This document shows, one piece after another, positions 37,963 through 51,662 of a stretch of DNA of 64,000 nucleotides (position 1 is its first letter; each line of letters begins with the position of its first letter). The notes under the pieces were generated by a model that ran no database searches, had not been told where the DNA came from, and saw only the letters and a program-made list of their open reading frames with translations. Source of the stretch: Stutzerimonas stutzeri (GTDB taxonomy: Bacteria > Pseudomonadota > Gammaproteobacteria > Pseudomonadales > Pseudomonadaceae). The stretch covers positions 248,001 through 312,000 of the forward strand of contig NZ_JYHV01000014.1 of assembly GCF_000952685.1 (NCBI RefSeq), in the 5' to 3' direction. The translations under genes and the position numbers were made by a program.

Positions 37963-38588
37963 AGCAGAAAGCTCCGTAGGTCGGGATCGGACAGACTATG
38001 GTCCCAGGCGGTGTCGAACTCTCGCTGTAGCTGGCGAGTGCGGCCGGGATCGTTATAAAGCGCATAGCCGATCATCTGATCCGGCTCAGGGCGAACCATT
38101 ACTCCGCAATCATCCGCGACGAGGAAGGCGCATGTGTGCGCAGGATACTCGGGGTGGCGCTTGCGGATCTGCATGTTACTGCTCAATCGACGTGACAAAC
38201 CGAGCAGGCGGTGCCCCTGTTTGACGGCGCGCGAGGTGTCCTCGAGCAGCACACGCAGACGATTGCGCGGATGCGCCAGGAGAAAACGTACGCAAGCCTG
38301 TTGAATACTGCTGTGGTTGTACAGCGGCGGCTCTAGATCGGGGCTGTAAAGACTCAGGCTGCGGTGTGCCTGCCCGAGCAGTGCGAGCGCGTGCCGGCGG
38401 GCATCGTCGAGACATTCGAAGCGCTGAATCGCCATCGTCTCTCTTAGAACGAAAGGCGCGGGCTGCCATTGGTCGGGCGGGTTCTGCGTGGTTGGTGGAT
38501 TGTCAACCAAGAAGCGACCCGGAGATAGGAACTCGATAGCTGGCAATTCAGGTGCAGCGTCCGAGTGATCCGGGTCATCCGCGCTCAT
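37959..38588 (-). CDS. Hypothetical cytoplasmic protein with a PLD-like fold (DUF7931 type)
   Basis: A 209-residue protein. Residues 50-205 (RFECLDDARRHALALLGQAHRSLSLYSPDLEP and onward to CAFLVADDCGVMVRPEPD and FDTAWDHSLSDPDL) resemble a phospholipase D half-domain, but the catalytic HxKx4D motif is absent, so nuclease or lipase activity is unlikely. ATG 38588 gives the start MSADDPDHSD; the frame is open further upstream but would overlap the GNAT gene. It overlaps the next gene by ATGA. In some bacteria a GNAT domain and a similar region are fused in one protein; here they are adjacent genes. Function unknown. Confidence 0.7.
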   Translation of the reverse strand: MSADDPDHSDAAPELPAIEFLSPGRFLVDNPPTTQNPPDQWQPAPFVLRETMAIQRFECLDDARRHALALLGQAHRSLSLYSPDLEPPLYNHSSIQQACVRFLLAHPRNRLRVLLEDTSRAVKQGHRLLGLSRRLSSNMQIRKRHPEYPAHTCAFLVADDCGVMVRPEPDQMIGYALYNDPGRTRQLQREFDTAWDHSLSDPDLRSFLL

Positions 38589-38595
38589 GGCAAGC

Positions 38596-39021
38596 TCAGC
38601 TGCTCTTTCGAAGCATGTCGACGTGGGGTAGTCCCGCTTCAAGGAACTCGTCACTGATGACCTTGAATCCGAGTCGTTCGTAGAACGCTGTGGCATGCAC
38701 CTGGGCGGTGAGTCGCTGTTCACTGAGTCCGCGGCGCTCGGCTTCTTCGATGACCGCTTTCATCAGCGCGCCTCCGACGTTCATTCCGCGCCAGTCGCGA
38801 AGGACTGAGACGCGCCCGATGTGCCCGTCGTTGAGCAATCGTGCGGTACCGATGGGGTAGCCGCTTTCCAGCGCGAGAAAGTGCACCGCCTCGGAATCGT
38901 CCGCGTCCCATTCCAGCTCGGGCGGTACCGACTGCTCAGCAATGAATACAGTTTCACGAATCCGCCGCAGATCGGCATTGTCCTGCTGCCAGTCGGCGAT
39001 GCGAACTTCTATATCACTCAT
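38596..39021 (-). CDS. GNAT-family N-acetyltransferase
   Basis: A 141-residue acetyltransferase. RRIRETVFIAEQSVPPELEWD opens the domain, GRVSVLRDWRGMNVGGALMKAV contains the acetyl-CoA loop R/Q-x-x-G-x-G/A (here RGMNVGG), and ATAFYERLGFKVISDEFLEAGLPHVDM is the usual end of the ElaA/YitI-like group. ATG 39021 has GGAG at seven bases; a TTG two codons upstream is weaker. It overlaps the roxA stop by eight bases. Substrate unknown. Confidence 0.85.
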   Translation of the reverse strand: MSDIEVRIADWQQDNADLRRIRETVFIAEQSVPPELEWDADDSEAVHFLALESGYPIGTARLLNDGHIGRVSVLRDWRGMNVGGALMKAVIEEAERRGLSEQRLTAQVHATAFYERLGFKVISDEFLEAGLPHVDMLRKSS

Positions 39022-40180
39022 CAGCAAACTCCAGACTTCCCTGTTTGACCAATTGCCATACCAGATTACGCCCGTCCTCGTCGTTCAGCCATTCAGAGAG
39101 GTTTTCCGTATGCAGAGCATCCGCTGAGCAGATCAGCTTCAGCAGGTCCTTCAGATGACCGGGCAGCAGGCGGCTTTGGCCGCTGGCGAATAATAGCAAG
39201 CCGATGTCGACTTCGCTCCAGGCCAGGCGCGCGCTTAGGTTTCGCACCAGCAGGGCGCCGTCCTCCAGCGCCGAAAATAGCGCCTGCTCTTCGATCTCAG
39301 GACCCTGCACGCGTTCCGGATAGCGGGGCTCGGTCATGAACTGACCGAACCAGGTGAGCAGCAGCCGCTCATCACCCATATGCTCGGCAAGCATGGCCCG
39401 CAGACGGTCCAGCGCATCGCTCTGGATCTGGTGCGGATCTTCTATCGGGGCCAGATCGGCGTCACTGTAACGCTCTTCATCAGGTAGGAACTGCACAAGA
39501 AAGTCGGTGAAATGGGTCAGAACTTCCGCCGCGCTAGGCGCTCGGAAGCCCAGCGAGTAGGTCATGCAGGCATTTTCGGCTATGCCGAAATGCGCCAGCC
39601 TCGGTGGCAGATAGAGTATGTCGCCGGGCTCGAGGACCCACTCGTCCGTGCCCTGGAAGTCGGCGAGGATGCGAAGATCCGCGTGTTGCAGCAGAGGGCT
39701 GTCACCATCGCACATCTGCCCCAGCCGCCAGCGGCGTTGGCCATGAGCCTGCAGCAAGAACACGTCATAGTTATCGAAATGCGGCCCGACGCCGCCACCC
39801 GGCGCCGCAAAGCTGACCATCACATCGTCGATCCGCCAGTTGGGCAAGAAGCGAAAATGCTCGATGAGTTCGGCTACTTCGGGTACCAGCTGATCCACCG
39901 CCTGGACCAGAAGCGTCCAATCGCGCTCTGGGAGGCTCTGGTAGGTCTCTTCGTTGAACGGACCGCGACGCAGCTCCCATGGATTCGCGCCGTGCTCGAT
40001 GACGAGGCGCGACTCGACTTCTTCTTCCAGCGAAAGGCCGGCCAGTTCGTCCGGGGAAACCGGGCTTTCGAACGAAGGAATCGCCTGACGGATCAGGAGC
40101 GGTTTTTTTTGCCAGTAATCACGCAGGAACTCGCGGGCGCTGATGCCACCGAGAATTTGCAAAGGGATATCGGATGTCAT
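39014..40180 (-). CDS. roxA: 50S ribosomal protein L16 arginine 3-hydroxylase (JmjC, YcfD/RoxA type)
   Basis: A 388-residue Fe(II)/2-oxoglutarate oxygenase that hydroxylates an arginine of ribosomal protein L16. The JmjC core has SFAAPGGGVGPHFDNYDVFLLQAHGQRRW, with His and Asp ligands in HFD, and YLPPRLAHFGIAENACMTYSLGFR, with the distal His; the C-terminal winged-helix region follows. The start MTSDIPLQILGGISAREFLRDYWQKKPLLI is typical of YcfD. It heads a chain of four overlapping genes after a terminator that insulates it from purB. Confidence 0.9.
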   Translation of the reverse strand: MTSDIPLQILGGISAREFLRDYWQKKPLLIRQAIPSFESPVSPDELAGLSLEEEVESRLVIEHGANPWELRRGPFNEETYQSLPERDWTLLVQAVDQLVPEVAELIEHFRFLPNWRIDDVMVSFAAPGGGVGPHFDNYDVFLLQAHGQRRWRLGQMCDGDSPLLQHADLRILADFQGTDEWVLEPGDILYLPPRLAHFGIAENACMTYSLGFRAPSAAEVLTHFTDFLVQFLPDEERYSDADLAPIEDPHQIQSDALDRLRAMLAEHMGDERLLLTWFGQFMTEPRYPERVQGPEIEEQALFSALEDGALLVRNLSARLAWSEVDIGLLLFASGQSRLLPGHLKDLLKLICSADALHTENLSEWLNDEDGRNLVWQLVKQGSLEFADE

Positions 40181-40213
40181 GCCAGGTACCTTGCTCTGCT
40201 ACAGAGCTGCAAA

Positions 40214-40239
40214 TAAAAACGCCCGGCACAGCCGGGCGT
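40214..40239 (-). terminator. Terminator of purB
   Basis: Stem ACGCCCGGC/GCCGGGCGT (40219-40227, 40231-40239), loop ACA; read on the minus strand it is followed by TTTTTATTT. It lies between the purB stop and roxA start. Confidence 0.88.
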
Positions 40240-40256
40240 GCAAATAGGGGATTCGC

Positions 40257-42359
<2,103 letters not shown>

Positions 42360-42363
<4 letters not shown>

Positions 42364-43490
42364 GGACGAACTCCTGCGAACCAGGGCTCGGCCTTTTCGA
42401 TCACTCCGCCGCCGAGACAGACGTCGCCGTCGTAGAACACTACGGACTGCCCAGGGGTGACGGCGCGTTGGGGTTCGTCGAACACGGCCCGATAGCCGTT
42501 GGCGGTCTGCTCCAGTGTGCAGGCTTGATCAGCTTGCCGATAACGAACCTTGGCGGTGAGCCGCAAGGGAGCCGACAGTTCGATCGGATTGACCCAGTAA
42601 ATCTCCGAGCAAAGCAGGGCGCGCGAGAACAGCCAGGGATGGTCGTTGCCCTGTCCGACCACCAGCACGTTGCGCTCGAGATCCTTGCTCAATACGTACC
42701 AGGGCTCGTCGCCCGCATCCTTGAGGCCACCAATGCCCAGGCCCTGACGCTGGCCGATAGTGTGGTACATGAGGCCGTAGTGACGGCCGATCACTTCGCC
42801 GTCGATCGTCTCGATGTCGCCTGGCTGAGCCGGTAGATATTGCTTGAGGAAATCGCTGAAACGCCGTTCACCAATGAAGCAAATACCGGTTGAGTCTTTC
42901 TTTTTTGCGGTCGCCAGGCCGTGCTTTTCGGCAAGGGCCCGGACGGCTGGCTTTTCCAGTTCACCCACTGGAAACAGCGTCTTACTCAGTTGGTCGCCGC
43001 CGACGGCATGCAGGAAGTAGCTTTGGTCCTTGTTCGGATCGAGCCCCTTGAGCAGCTCGCTGCGCCCAGCAATGTCACGGCGACGCACGTAATGCCCGGT
43101 CGCAATCATGTCGGCACCGAGCGCCAGGGCATAGTCGAGGAACGCCTTGAACTTGATTTCGCGATTGCAAAGGATGTCCGGGTTCGGAGTTCGTCCCGCT
43201 TTATATTCGGCCAGGAAGTGCTCGAACACGTTGTCCCAGTATTCAGCTGCAAAATTCGCGGTATGTAGCTTGATGCCGATCCGGTCGCAGACGGCCTGAG
43301 CGTCAGCCAGATCTTCCCGTGCGGTGCAGTATTCGGTGCCGTCATCCTCTTCCCAGTTCTTCATGAACAGGCCTTCGACCTGATATCCCTGCTCGAGGAG
43401 AAGCAGGGCGGAAACCGAGGAGTCGACGCCACCGGACATACCGACTATGACGCGTAGGTGTTCAGGAGCAACGGACGTTGAATCAGACAT
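42360..43490 (-). CDS. mnmA: tRNA-specific 2-thiouridylase
   Basis: A 376-residue enzyme placing the 2-thio group on U34 of Lys, Glu and Gln tRNAs. The PP-loop motif is [16 protein letters not shown] (about 16-31), followed by [22 protein letters not shown] with the catalytic Cys region, and [17 protein letters not shown] with the second catalytic Cys. Coupled to hflD by a four-base overlap. Confidence 0.95.
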
Positions 43491-43556
43491 AGAGACTCAG
43501 GGCTGACTGCAAAGGAGCAATTCTAACAGGCTGGCCCAGCCAGCGGTTAAGGCGGA

Positions 43557-43997
43557 TCAGTCGCGGATTAAGGCAAGGTCGTAAACCAGTCCCGCTAGAT
43601 AGTCGTCGATGCAGCGCAGCATCAACTCGCTGCGCCAACGCTCCGGTTGCGCTGCCAATTCGTCACGTGTCATCCAGGGCGCGCCGACGATACCGCTGTC
43701 GAGCGGGCGCTGTGGATGATGTCGAACCGGGTTGGCCGAGAAGCAGACGCGCTGATAGGTCACGCCATTGCTTGGCGCGGTATAGAGATAGATGCCAACG
43801 ACACCGCTCAGCTCGACGTCCCATCCCGTTTCCTCGAGCGTTTCGCGCACAGCGGCCTGGCGCAGTGTCTCGTTGGGTTCGAGATGACCCGCCGGTTGAT
43901 TCAGTACCAACCGGCCGCCTTTGGATTCTTCGACCATGAGGAAGCGGCCGTCTGTTTCCACTATCGTTGCCACGGTGATATGGGGATGCCAGGTCAT
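43557..43997 (-). CDS. NUDIX hydrolase (NudJ-like)
   Basis: A 146-residue NUDIX protein. The Nudix box lies at about residues 37-59: GHLEPNETLRQAAVRETLEE then TGWDVEL, matching GX5EX7REUXEEXGU. The start MTWHPHITVATIVET is characteristic of NudJ phosphatases that act on nucleoside diphosphates and HMP-PP; E. coli nudJ is next to mnmA as well. ATG 43997 is chosen because an upstream frame reaching 44102 crosses the idh terminator. Confidence 0.88.
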   Translation of the reverse strand: MTWHPHITVATIVETDGRFLMVEESKGGRLVLNQPAGHLEPNETLRQAAVRETLEETGWDVELSGVVGIYLYTAPSNGVTYQRVCFSANPVRHHPQRPLDSGIVGAPWMTRDELAAQPERWRSELMLRCIDDYLAGLVYDLALIRD

Positions 43998-44050
43998 GTC
44001 CGGTGAGTCCTTCGCGTAAAAAAGCTGATGGTAGCGACCCGTGCGCAGCA

Positions 44051-44084
44051 TAAAAACGGAAAACCCCGGCACCAGGCCGGGGTT
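44051..44084 (-). terminator. Terminator of idh
   Basis: Stem AACCCCGGC/GCCGGGGTT (44062-44070, 44076-44084), loop ACCAG; on the minus strand it is followed by TTCCGTTTTTA. Confidence 0.82.
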
Positions 44085-44117
44085 CCGATACAGCGGCGCC
44101 ATCTAGCGCCAGGCGAC

Positions 44118-46343
44118 TCAGGCCAGCGCGGCGAGCGCGGCGTTGAAGGTCGCGCTAGGACGCATGACTTGGCTGGTCAGCTCCGGGTTGGATCGGTAGT
44201 AGCCACCGATGTCCACCGGCTTGCCCTGGACGGCGGCCAACTCGGCGATAATCGCTTCTTCGTTTTCGCTCAGCTGCTTGGCCAGCGGTGCGAAGTGCGC
44301 TTGCAGTTCCAGGTCTTCGGTCTGTGCGGCCAGCTCCTGAGCCCAATACAGCGCCAGATAGAAATGGCTGCCGCGATTGTCCAGCTCGCCAGTGCGGCGC
44401 GATGGGGACTTGTTGTTATCGAGCAGCTTGCCGGTGGCGGCGTCCAGTGTCTTGCCGAGTAGCTTGGCTTTGACATTGTCGGTCTTGATTCCGGTTTCTT
44501 CCAGCGATACCGCCAGCGCCAGGAACTCACCGAGTGAATCCCAGCGCAGGTGGTTTTCTTCGATCAGCTGCTGCACGTGCTTAGGTGCCGAGCCGCCGGC
44601 GCCCGTTTCGTACATGCCGCCGCCGGCCATCAGCGGGACGATCGAGAGCATCTTCGCCGAGGTGCCCAGCTCCATGATCGGGAACAGGTCAGTGAGGTAG
44701 TCGCGTAATACGTTGCCGGTCACCGAGATGGTGTCCTGGCCGCGGATCAGGCGCTCCATGCTCACGCGAATGGCTTCGTTGTAGCCCATCATGCGGATAT
44801 CAAGACCCGTCAGATCGTGCTCCTGGAGATAGACTTCGACCTTCTTCTGGAGCTCGCGGTCATGGGCGCGTTCCGGATCCAACCAAAATATTGCTGGGGT
44901 GTTCGACTGGCGGGCGCGGGTCACGGCCAGTTTGACCCAGTCACGAATAGGCGCGTCCTTGGTCTGGCAAGCGCGCCAGATATCACCTTTTTCCACCTCG
45001 TGTTGCATCAGGACTGTACCGTCCGCCAGCACGACGCGCATGGTGCCGTCGGCCGTCATCTCGAATGTCTTGTCGTGCGAGCCGTACTCTTCAGCTTTCT
45101 GCGCCATCAGGCCGACGTTCGGGACGCTACCCATCGTGGTCGGGTCGAACGCGCCGTTGGTTTTGCAGAAATTGATCATCTCCTGGTAGATGCGGGCGTA
45201 GGTGCTTTCCGGCATCACGGCTTTGGTGTCCTTGAGCTTGCCGTCCTTGCCCCACATTTGTCCGGAGCTGCGAATCATCGCCGGCATGGACGCATCGACG
45301 ATTACGTCGCTCGGGATGTGCAGGTTGGTGATGCCTTTGACGGAGTCGACCATCGCCATTTCCGGGCGTCCTGCATAGCACGCGTGGATGTCATGCAGGA
45401 TCTCTTCCTGCTGGGAATCCGGGAGAGACTTGATCTTGTCGTAGACGCTGCTCAAACCATTGTTCGGATTGACCCCCAGTTCCTTGAACAGCTCGCCGTA
45501 CTTGTCGAACACGTCCTTGTAATAGACGCTCACGGCATGGCCGAACACGATTGGGTGGGAGATCTTCATCATCGTGGCCTTGACATGCAGCGACCACATC
45601 ACGCCGGTTTCCTTGCAGTCCTGCAAGGTGTCTTCGAAGAATGCACGCAGTTTCTGGCAGCTCATGAACATGCCATCGAGAACTTCGCCTTGCTGCAGAG
45701 TGAGTTGCTTCTTGAGCTCCACTCCGCCGTCTTTGCCAACAAATTCGATGCGCACATCACCAGCGCTAGCCATGGTGATGGATTGCTCGCTGGAGAAGAA
45801 ATCGCCGCCACGCATGTAGTCGGCATGCGACTGCGAAGCCTTGCTCCACTTGCCCATCGAGTGTGGATGCTTGCGGGCGAACGCCTTTACTGCTGCGGGC
45901 GCGCGGCGGTCGGAGTTGCCTTCGCGCAGTACCGGGTTCACCGCGCTACCGAGAACCTTGCTGTAACGTGAACGAGCGTCTTTCTCCGCTTCGGTCTGTG
46001 GATCTTCCGGGAAGTTGGGGATGTTGTAGCCGAGCGCCTGAAGTTCGGTAATGGCTGCCTTGAGCTGAGGAACGGAAGCGCTGATGTTCGGAAGCTTGAC
46101 GATATTGGCGTCGGGCTGGTTGGTCAGCTCTGCGAGCTCGGCCAGGTCGTCAGCGACCGCCTTGTCTGCGTCCAACTGGTCGGCAAAGCTTGCAAGAATG
46201 CGCCCTGCAAGAGAGATGTCACGTGTTTCGACGGAGATGCCGGCGGAGGCGGCGAAGGCTTCTACAATAGGCAGAAGCGAGTAGGTGGCTAGCGCCGGGG
46301 CTTCGTCGGTGAAGGTATAGATAATCTTCGAGCGGGTGGACAT
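44118..46343 (-). CDS. idh: Monomeric NADP-dependent isocitrate dehydrogenase
   Basis: A 741-residue single-chain IDH-II-type enzyme oxidising isocitrate to 2-oxoglutarate. [26 protein letters not shown] is the usual start; [20 protein letters not shown] and [34 protein letters not shown] are hallmarks of the monomeric class. The frame is open for another 71 codons upstream, but no plausible start or family residues occur there, and a probable promoter lies inside that stretch. Divergent from the homodimeric enzyme gene icd. Confidence 0.95.
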   Translation of the reverse strand: MSTRSKIIYTFTDEAPALATYSLLPIVEAFAASAGISVETRDISLAGRILASFADQLDADKAVADDLAELAELTNQPDANIVKLPNISASVPQLKAAITELQALGYNIPNFPEDPQTEAEKDARSRYSKVLGSAVNPVLREGNSDRRAPAAVKAFARKHPHSMGKWSKASQSHADYMRGGDFFSSEQSITMASAGDVRIEFVGKDGGVELKKQLTLQQGEVLDGMFMSCQKLRAFFEDTLQDCKETGVMWSLHVKATMMKISHPIVFGHAVSVYYKDVFDKYGELFKELGVNPNNGLSSVYDKIKSLPDSQQEEILHDIHACYAGRPEMAMVDSVKGITNLHIPSDVIVDASMPAMIRSSGQMWGKDGKLKDTKAVMPESTYARIYQEMINFCKTNGAFDPTTMGSVPNVGLMAQKAEEYGSHDKTFEMTADGTMRVVLADGTVLMQHEVEKGDIWRACQTKDAPIRDWVKLAVTRARQSNTPAIFWLDPERAHDRELQKKVEVYLQEHDLTGLDIRMMGYNEAIRVSMERLIRGQDTISVTGNVLRDYLTDLFPIMELGTSAKMLSIVPLMAGGGMYETGAGGSAPKHVQQLIEENHLRWDSLGEFLALAVSLEETGIKTDNVKAKLLGKTLDAATGKLLDNNKSPSRRTGELDNRGSHFYLALYWAQELAAQTEDLELQAHFAPLAKQLSENEEAIIAELAAVQGKPVDIGGYYRSNPELTSQVMRPSATFNAALAALA

Positions 46344-46711
46344 GTAGAGTTGACTCTCTCTTGCTGAGCGTGCACAGAATCCAGAAATGCGCAGGTAAGC
46401 GCTCTGGCTACAGTTTGTCGAGCCAGTTTCGAGATTCGCCGCGATGATGTTGGATGCAGCACCACTAGAGTGTTGAGCGTTTGATCCGTCCGGCTGCGGT
46501 TGGCAGCTGGCGGTTTCAGGAGCAAGGATCTCGTTGGAGATCGGTTGGCCCCTCATGACTCGTTAGTCACCTAAGCAGTATATCACCGCGACCCGTTGTC
46601 AAAGAATGCCCAAGCCATAAGACGAATGAACATCTAGTTTCGGCCGATTCAGCTGGGTTACTCTTCGGAGATGACCACTGTTTAATGTTTAACCACAAAA
46701 CGGAGTCCAGC
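46344..46711. other. Divergent promoter region of idh and icd
   Basis: 368 bp without a gene. Short frames cross it but lack ribosome-binding sites. An extended -10 box for idh lies at 46577-46585. The icd start has CGGAG at 46701-46705. Confidence 0.5.
46577..46585 (-). promoter_or_regulatory. Candidate extended -10 promoter of idh
   Basis: On the minus strand TGATATACT fits the extended -10 form TGnTATAAT with one mismatch; a perfect -35-like TTGACA sits 14 bp upstream, shorter than the ideal spacing. The leader would be about 225 nt. Confidence 0.35.
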
Positions 46712-47968
46712 ATGGGATACCAAAAGATCCAGGTGCCTGCCAGCGGTGACAAAATCACCGTCAATGCCGATAACACCCTGAACGTTCCCAACAACCCCAT
46801 CATTCCTTATATCGAGGGTGACGGGATCGGGGTCGATATCAGTCCGGTGATGATCAAGGTTGTCGACGCGGCCGTTGAAAAGGCCTACGGAGGCGAGCGC
46901 AAGATCGCCTGGATGGAAATCTATGCGGGCGAGAAGGCGACCCAGGTCTACGATCAGGACACATGGCTGCCGAAAGAAACCCTGGACGTCGTTCGTGATT
47001 ACGTGGTGTCAATCAAGGGGCCGCTGACTACACCGGTCGGTGGTGGGATCCGCTCGTTGAACGTTGCTCTGCGTCAGGAGCTGGATCTCTACGTCTGCCA
47101 GCGCCCAGTTCGCTGGTTCACCGGTGTGCCTAGTCCAGTGAAAAAGCCTGCCGATGTGGACATGGTCATATTCCGGGAGAACTCGGAAGACATTTACGCG
47201 GGTGTCGAGTGGAAGGCCGGTTCACCGGAAGCCGAAAAAGTCATCAAATTCCTTACCGAGGAAATGGGTGTCAAGAAGATCCGTTTCACTGAGAACTGCG
47301 GCATTGGCATCAAGCCGGTTTCGCTCGAGGGCACCAAGCGTCTGGTTCGCAAGGCCCTGCAATATGCAGTGGATAACGATCGCAGCTCCGTGACGTTGGT
47401 GCACAAAGGCAACATCATGAAGTTCACCGAGGGTGCCTTCAAGGAGTGGGGCTACGAGGTGGCTCGCGATGAGTTCGGCGCCGAGTTGCTGGACGGCGGC
47501 CCTTGGATGCAGTTCAAGAACCCGAACACCGGTAAGAATATCGTCGTCAAGGACGCCATTGCTGATGCCATGTTGCAGCAGATCCTGCTGCGTCCGGCTG
47601 AGTATGACGTCATCGCTACGCTGAATCTGAATGGTGATTACCTGTCCGATGCGCTCGCGGCAGAAGTCGGTGGTATCGGTATTGCTCCGGGCGCCAATCT
47701 ATCCGACACCGTGGCCATGTTCGAAGCCACCCACGGCACTGCCCCGAAATACGCCGGGCAGGACAAGGTCAATCCGGGCTCTCTCATCCTCTCCGCCGAG
47801 ATGATGCTGCGCCACATGGGTTGGTTGGAAGCAGCGGATCTGATCATCAAATCGACCGAAAGCGCAATCGCTGCCAAGACAGTGACCTATGATTTCGAGC
47901 GTCTGATGGACGGCGCGAAGCTGATGTCCTGCTCGGAATTTGGCGACGCAATGATTTCCCACATGTAA
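46712..47968 (+). CDS. icd: Homodimeric NADP-dependent isocitrate dehydrogenase
   Basis: A 418-residue IDH-I enzyme of the TCA cycle. [16 protein letters not shown] contains the Ser that AceK can phosphorylate in E. coli-type enzymes; [28 protein letters not shown] is the isocitrate/isopropylmalate dehydrogenase signature, and [19 protein letters not shown] the NADP-binding segment. ATG 46712 follows CGGAG by six bases. It is separated from cspD by a bidirectional terminator. Confidence 0.96.
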   Translation: MGYQKIQVPASGDKITVNADNTLNVPNNPIIPYIEGDGIGVDISPVMIKVVDAAVEKAYGGERKIAWMEIYAGEKATQVYDQDTWLPKETLDVVRDYVVSIKGPLTTPVGGGIRSLNVALRQELDLYVCQRPVRWFTGVPSPVKKPADVDMVIFRENSEDIYAGVEWKAGSPEAEKVIKFLTEEMGVKKIRFTENCGIGIKPVSLEGTKRLVRKALQYAVDNDRSSVTLVHKGNIMKFTEGAFKEWGYEVARDEFGAELLDGGPWMQFKNPNTGKNIVVKDAIADAMLQQILLRPAEYDVIATLNLNGDYLSDALAAEVGGIGIAPGANLSDTVAMFEATHGTAPKYAGQDKVNPGSLILSAEMMLRHMGWLEAADLIIKSTESAIAAKTVTYDFERLMDGAKLMSCSEFGDAMISHM

Positions 47969-47984
47969 TTCGTGGGAGCAACAC

Positions 47985-48013
47985 AAAAAGGCCGATCATC
48001 GATCGGCCTTTTT
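47985..48013. terminator. Bidirectional terminator between icd and cspD
   Basis: Stem GGCCGAT/ATCGGCC (47990-47996, 48002-48008), loop CATCG, flanked by five A on the left and five T on the right. Confidence 0.92.
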
Positions 48014-48024
48014 GCTGCCTGGAA

Positions 48025-48282
48025 TCAGGCGTCTACGGTAGCGCTCTGTGAGACAGGCGCCACTGTTTCCACAGCGCTTTGCAGCGATTGAATATTGGTT
48101 GCGTGCAGGCCCTTGGGACCTTGCAGAATATCAAACATGACCGCTTGCCCAGCTTTCAGAGTTCTGTACCCTTCCATCTGAATGGCAGAGTAGTGGGCGA
48201 ACAGGTCCTCATCGCCGCCGTCTGCTACGATAAATCCATAGCCCTTGGCGTTGTTGAACCACTTGACCTTACCGCTTAGCAT
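48025..48282 (-). CDS. cspD: Cold-shock-domain protein CspD
   Basis: An 85-residue cold-shock fold protein that binds single-stranded nucleic acid and in E. coli blocks replication in stationary phase. KVKWFNNAKGYGFIVAD carries RNP1 (KGYGFI) and EDLFAHYSAIQ carries RNP2. A C-terminal tail of about 20 residues (QSLQSAVETVAPVSQSATV) is longer than in CspA. ATG 48282 follows AGAGGGA; TTG 48300 is unlikely. Divergent from clpS, as in many gammaproteobacteria. Confidence 0.92.
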   Translation of the reverse strand: MLSGKVKWFNNAKGYGFIVADGGDEDLFAHYSAIQMEGYRTLKAGQAVMFDILQGPKGLHATNIQSLQSAVETVAPVSQSATVDA

Positions 48283-48495
48283 GCTGTTATCCCTCTGCAA
48301 AGGAGTCCATCACTGGAGTAACATCCATTTCATTCCGCGCTGATGCAGCTCATGGCCCACACGCGCAGCCCGTTGCCGTTGTGGCACATACTGTTTGTAT
48401 CATCGTTTTGCCGATAGTCAAGGCGACTCGTCAGGTGGCTGTGAAGCCCTTCCAATTACCCGGCCTCGGCGCCCCGATCTAGAACTGTTATACGC

Positions 48496-48858
48496 ATGCG
48501 TGCATCTCCAAAGATTCGACTAATATTCAATCAGGATCGCCCCAAGCCCTTGGACGACGACTCTTCCGGCTTGGCAGTCGAAGAAGCCAAGCCGCAACTG
48601 AAGGCACCACCGATGTTCAAAGTTGTCATGTTTAATGATGACTACACGCCGATGGATTTCGTCGTGGAGGTGCTTGAGGGAATTTTCAATCACAATCGGG
48701 AGCTCGCCACCAAGATTATGCTGGCGGTTCATACCGAAGGGCGGGCCGTCTGTGGCGTCTATACACGGGACGTTGCGGAAACCAAAGCGATGCAGGTCAA
48801 TCAATATGCAAGGGAATGCCAGCACCCGTTGCTTTGTGAGATCGAGAAGGACGGTTAA
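48496..48858 (+). CDS. clpS: ClpAP adaptor protein ClpS
   Basis: A 120-residue N-degron adaptor that delivers proteins with Leu, Phe, Tyr or Trp ends to ClpAP. The recognition core begins [23 protein letters not shown], with NDDYTPM forming the pocket, and ends [21 protein letters not shown]. Just upstream of clpA (29 bp). Confidence 0.95.
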   Translation: MRASPKIRLIFNQDRPKPLDDDSSGLAVEEAKPQLKAPPMFKVVMFNDDYTPMDFVVEVLEGIFNHNRELATKIMLAVHTEGRAVCGVYTRDVAETKAMQVNQYARECQHPLLCEIEKDG

Positions 48859-48887
48859 ACCCGACTGCTGGGTAAGAGGTGAAAGCT

Positions 48888-51158
<2,271 letters not shown>

Positions 51159-51181
51159 AACCTGTCACTGCGCTGTAACAG

Positions 51182-51210
51182 AAACGCCCGGCGATGCCGG
51201 GCGTTTTCTT
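51182..51210 (+). terminator. Terminator of clpA
   Basis: Stem AAACGCCCGGC/GCCGGGCGTTT (51182-51192, 51196-51206), loop GAT, followed by TCTT. Confidence 0.85.
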
Positions 51211-51303
51211 GTGATCATCTGGTTTGAGCGATGGCAAAGTCTTTAGCCCGTCGGTGAATATGACAAGCGTCTGACTAGGCCTGAATACTAAATCCGCAGA
51301 AAC

Positions 51304-51326
51304 AAAAAGCCCGGTCATTACCGGGC
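51304..51326 (-). terminator. Terminator of infA
   Basis: Stem GCCCGGT/ACCGGGC (51309-51315, 51320-51326), loop CATT; on the minus strand followed by TTTTTG. Confidence 0.85.
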
Positions 51327-51344
51327 ATTCATTCTCGCGACCTG

Positions 51345-51563
51345 TTAGCGGGCGCGGTAAGTGATGCGACCTTTGCTCAAGTCATACGGCGTCAGTTCTA
51401 CGCGAACCTTGTCGCCGGTAAGAATCCGGATGTAGTTCTTGCGCATCTTTCCAGAGATGTGCGCAGTAACGACGTGCCCATTTTCCAACTCCACACGAAA
51501 CATGGTGTTGGGCAGGGTGTCGACGACAGTACCTTCCATTTCGAAGCTGTCTTCTTTCGACAT
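51345..51563 (-). CDS. infA: Translation initiation factor IF-1
   Basis: A 72-residue S1/OB-fold protein that occupies the ribosomal A site during initiation. [20 protein letters not shown] then [20 protein letters not shown] and [20 protein letters not shown] are the typical family sequence. Between the clp genes and the leucyltransferase gene, on the opposite strand from clpA. Confidence 0.96.
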
Positions 51564-51662
51564 TCAGTAGAGCCCTCGGTGTTCAATGATTGACCCGGTG
51601 CGAAGAATGCCCGGGTAAAAGCGGCAAGTATTGTGCCTGAAAGGGCTCCGAGAGCCAAGGGC

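Noticed and set aside
44817-45971. 384-codon plus-strand open frame opposite idh
   Set aside because: Antisense shadow of the conserved monomeric isocitrate dehydrogenase; His/Leu-rich product without recognisable domain.
46344-46556. 71-residue N-terminal extension of the monomeric isocitrate dehydrogenase
   Set aside because: The family start [16 protein letters not shown] matches at 46343; the extension has no known homology, runs past a candidate promoter and has no ribosome-binding site.
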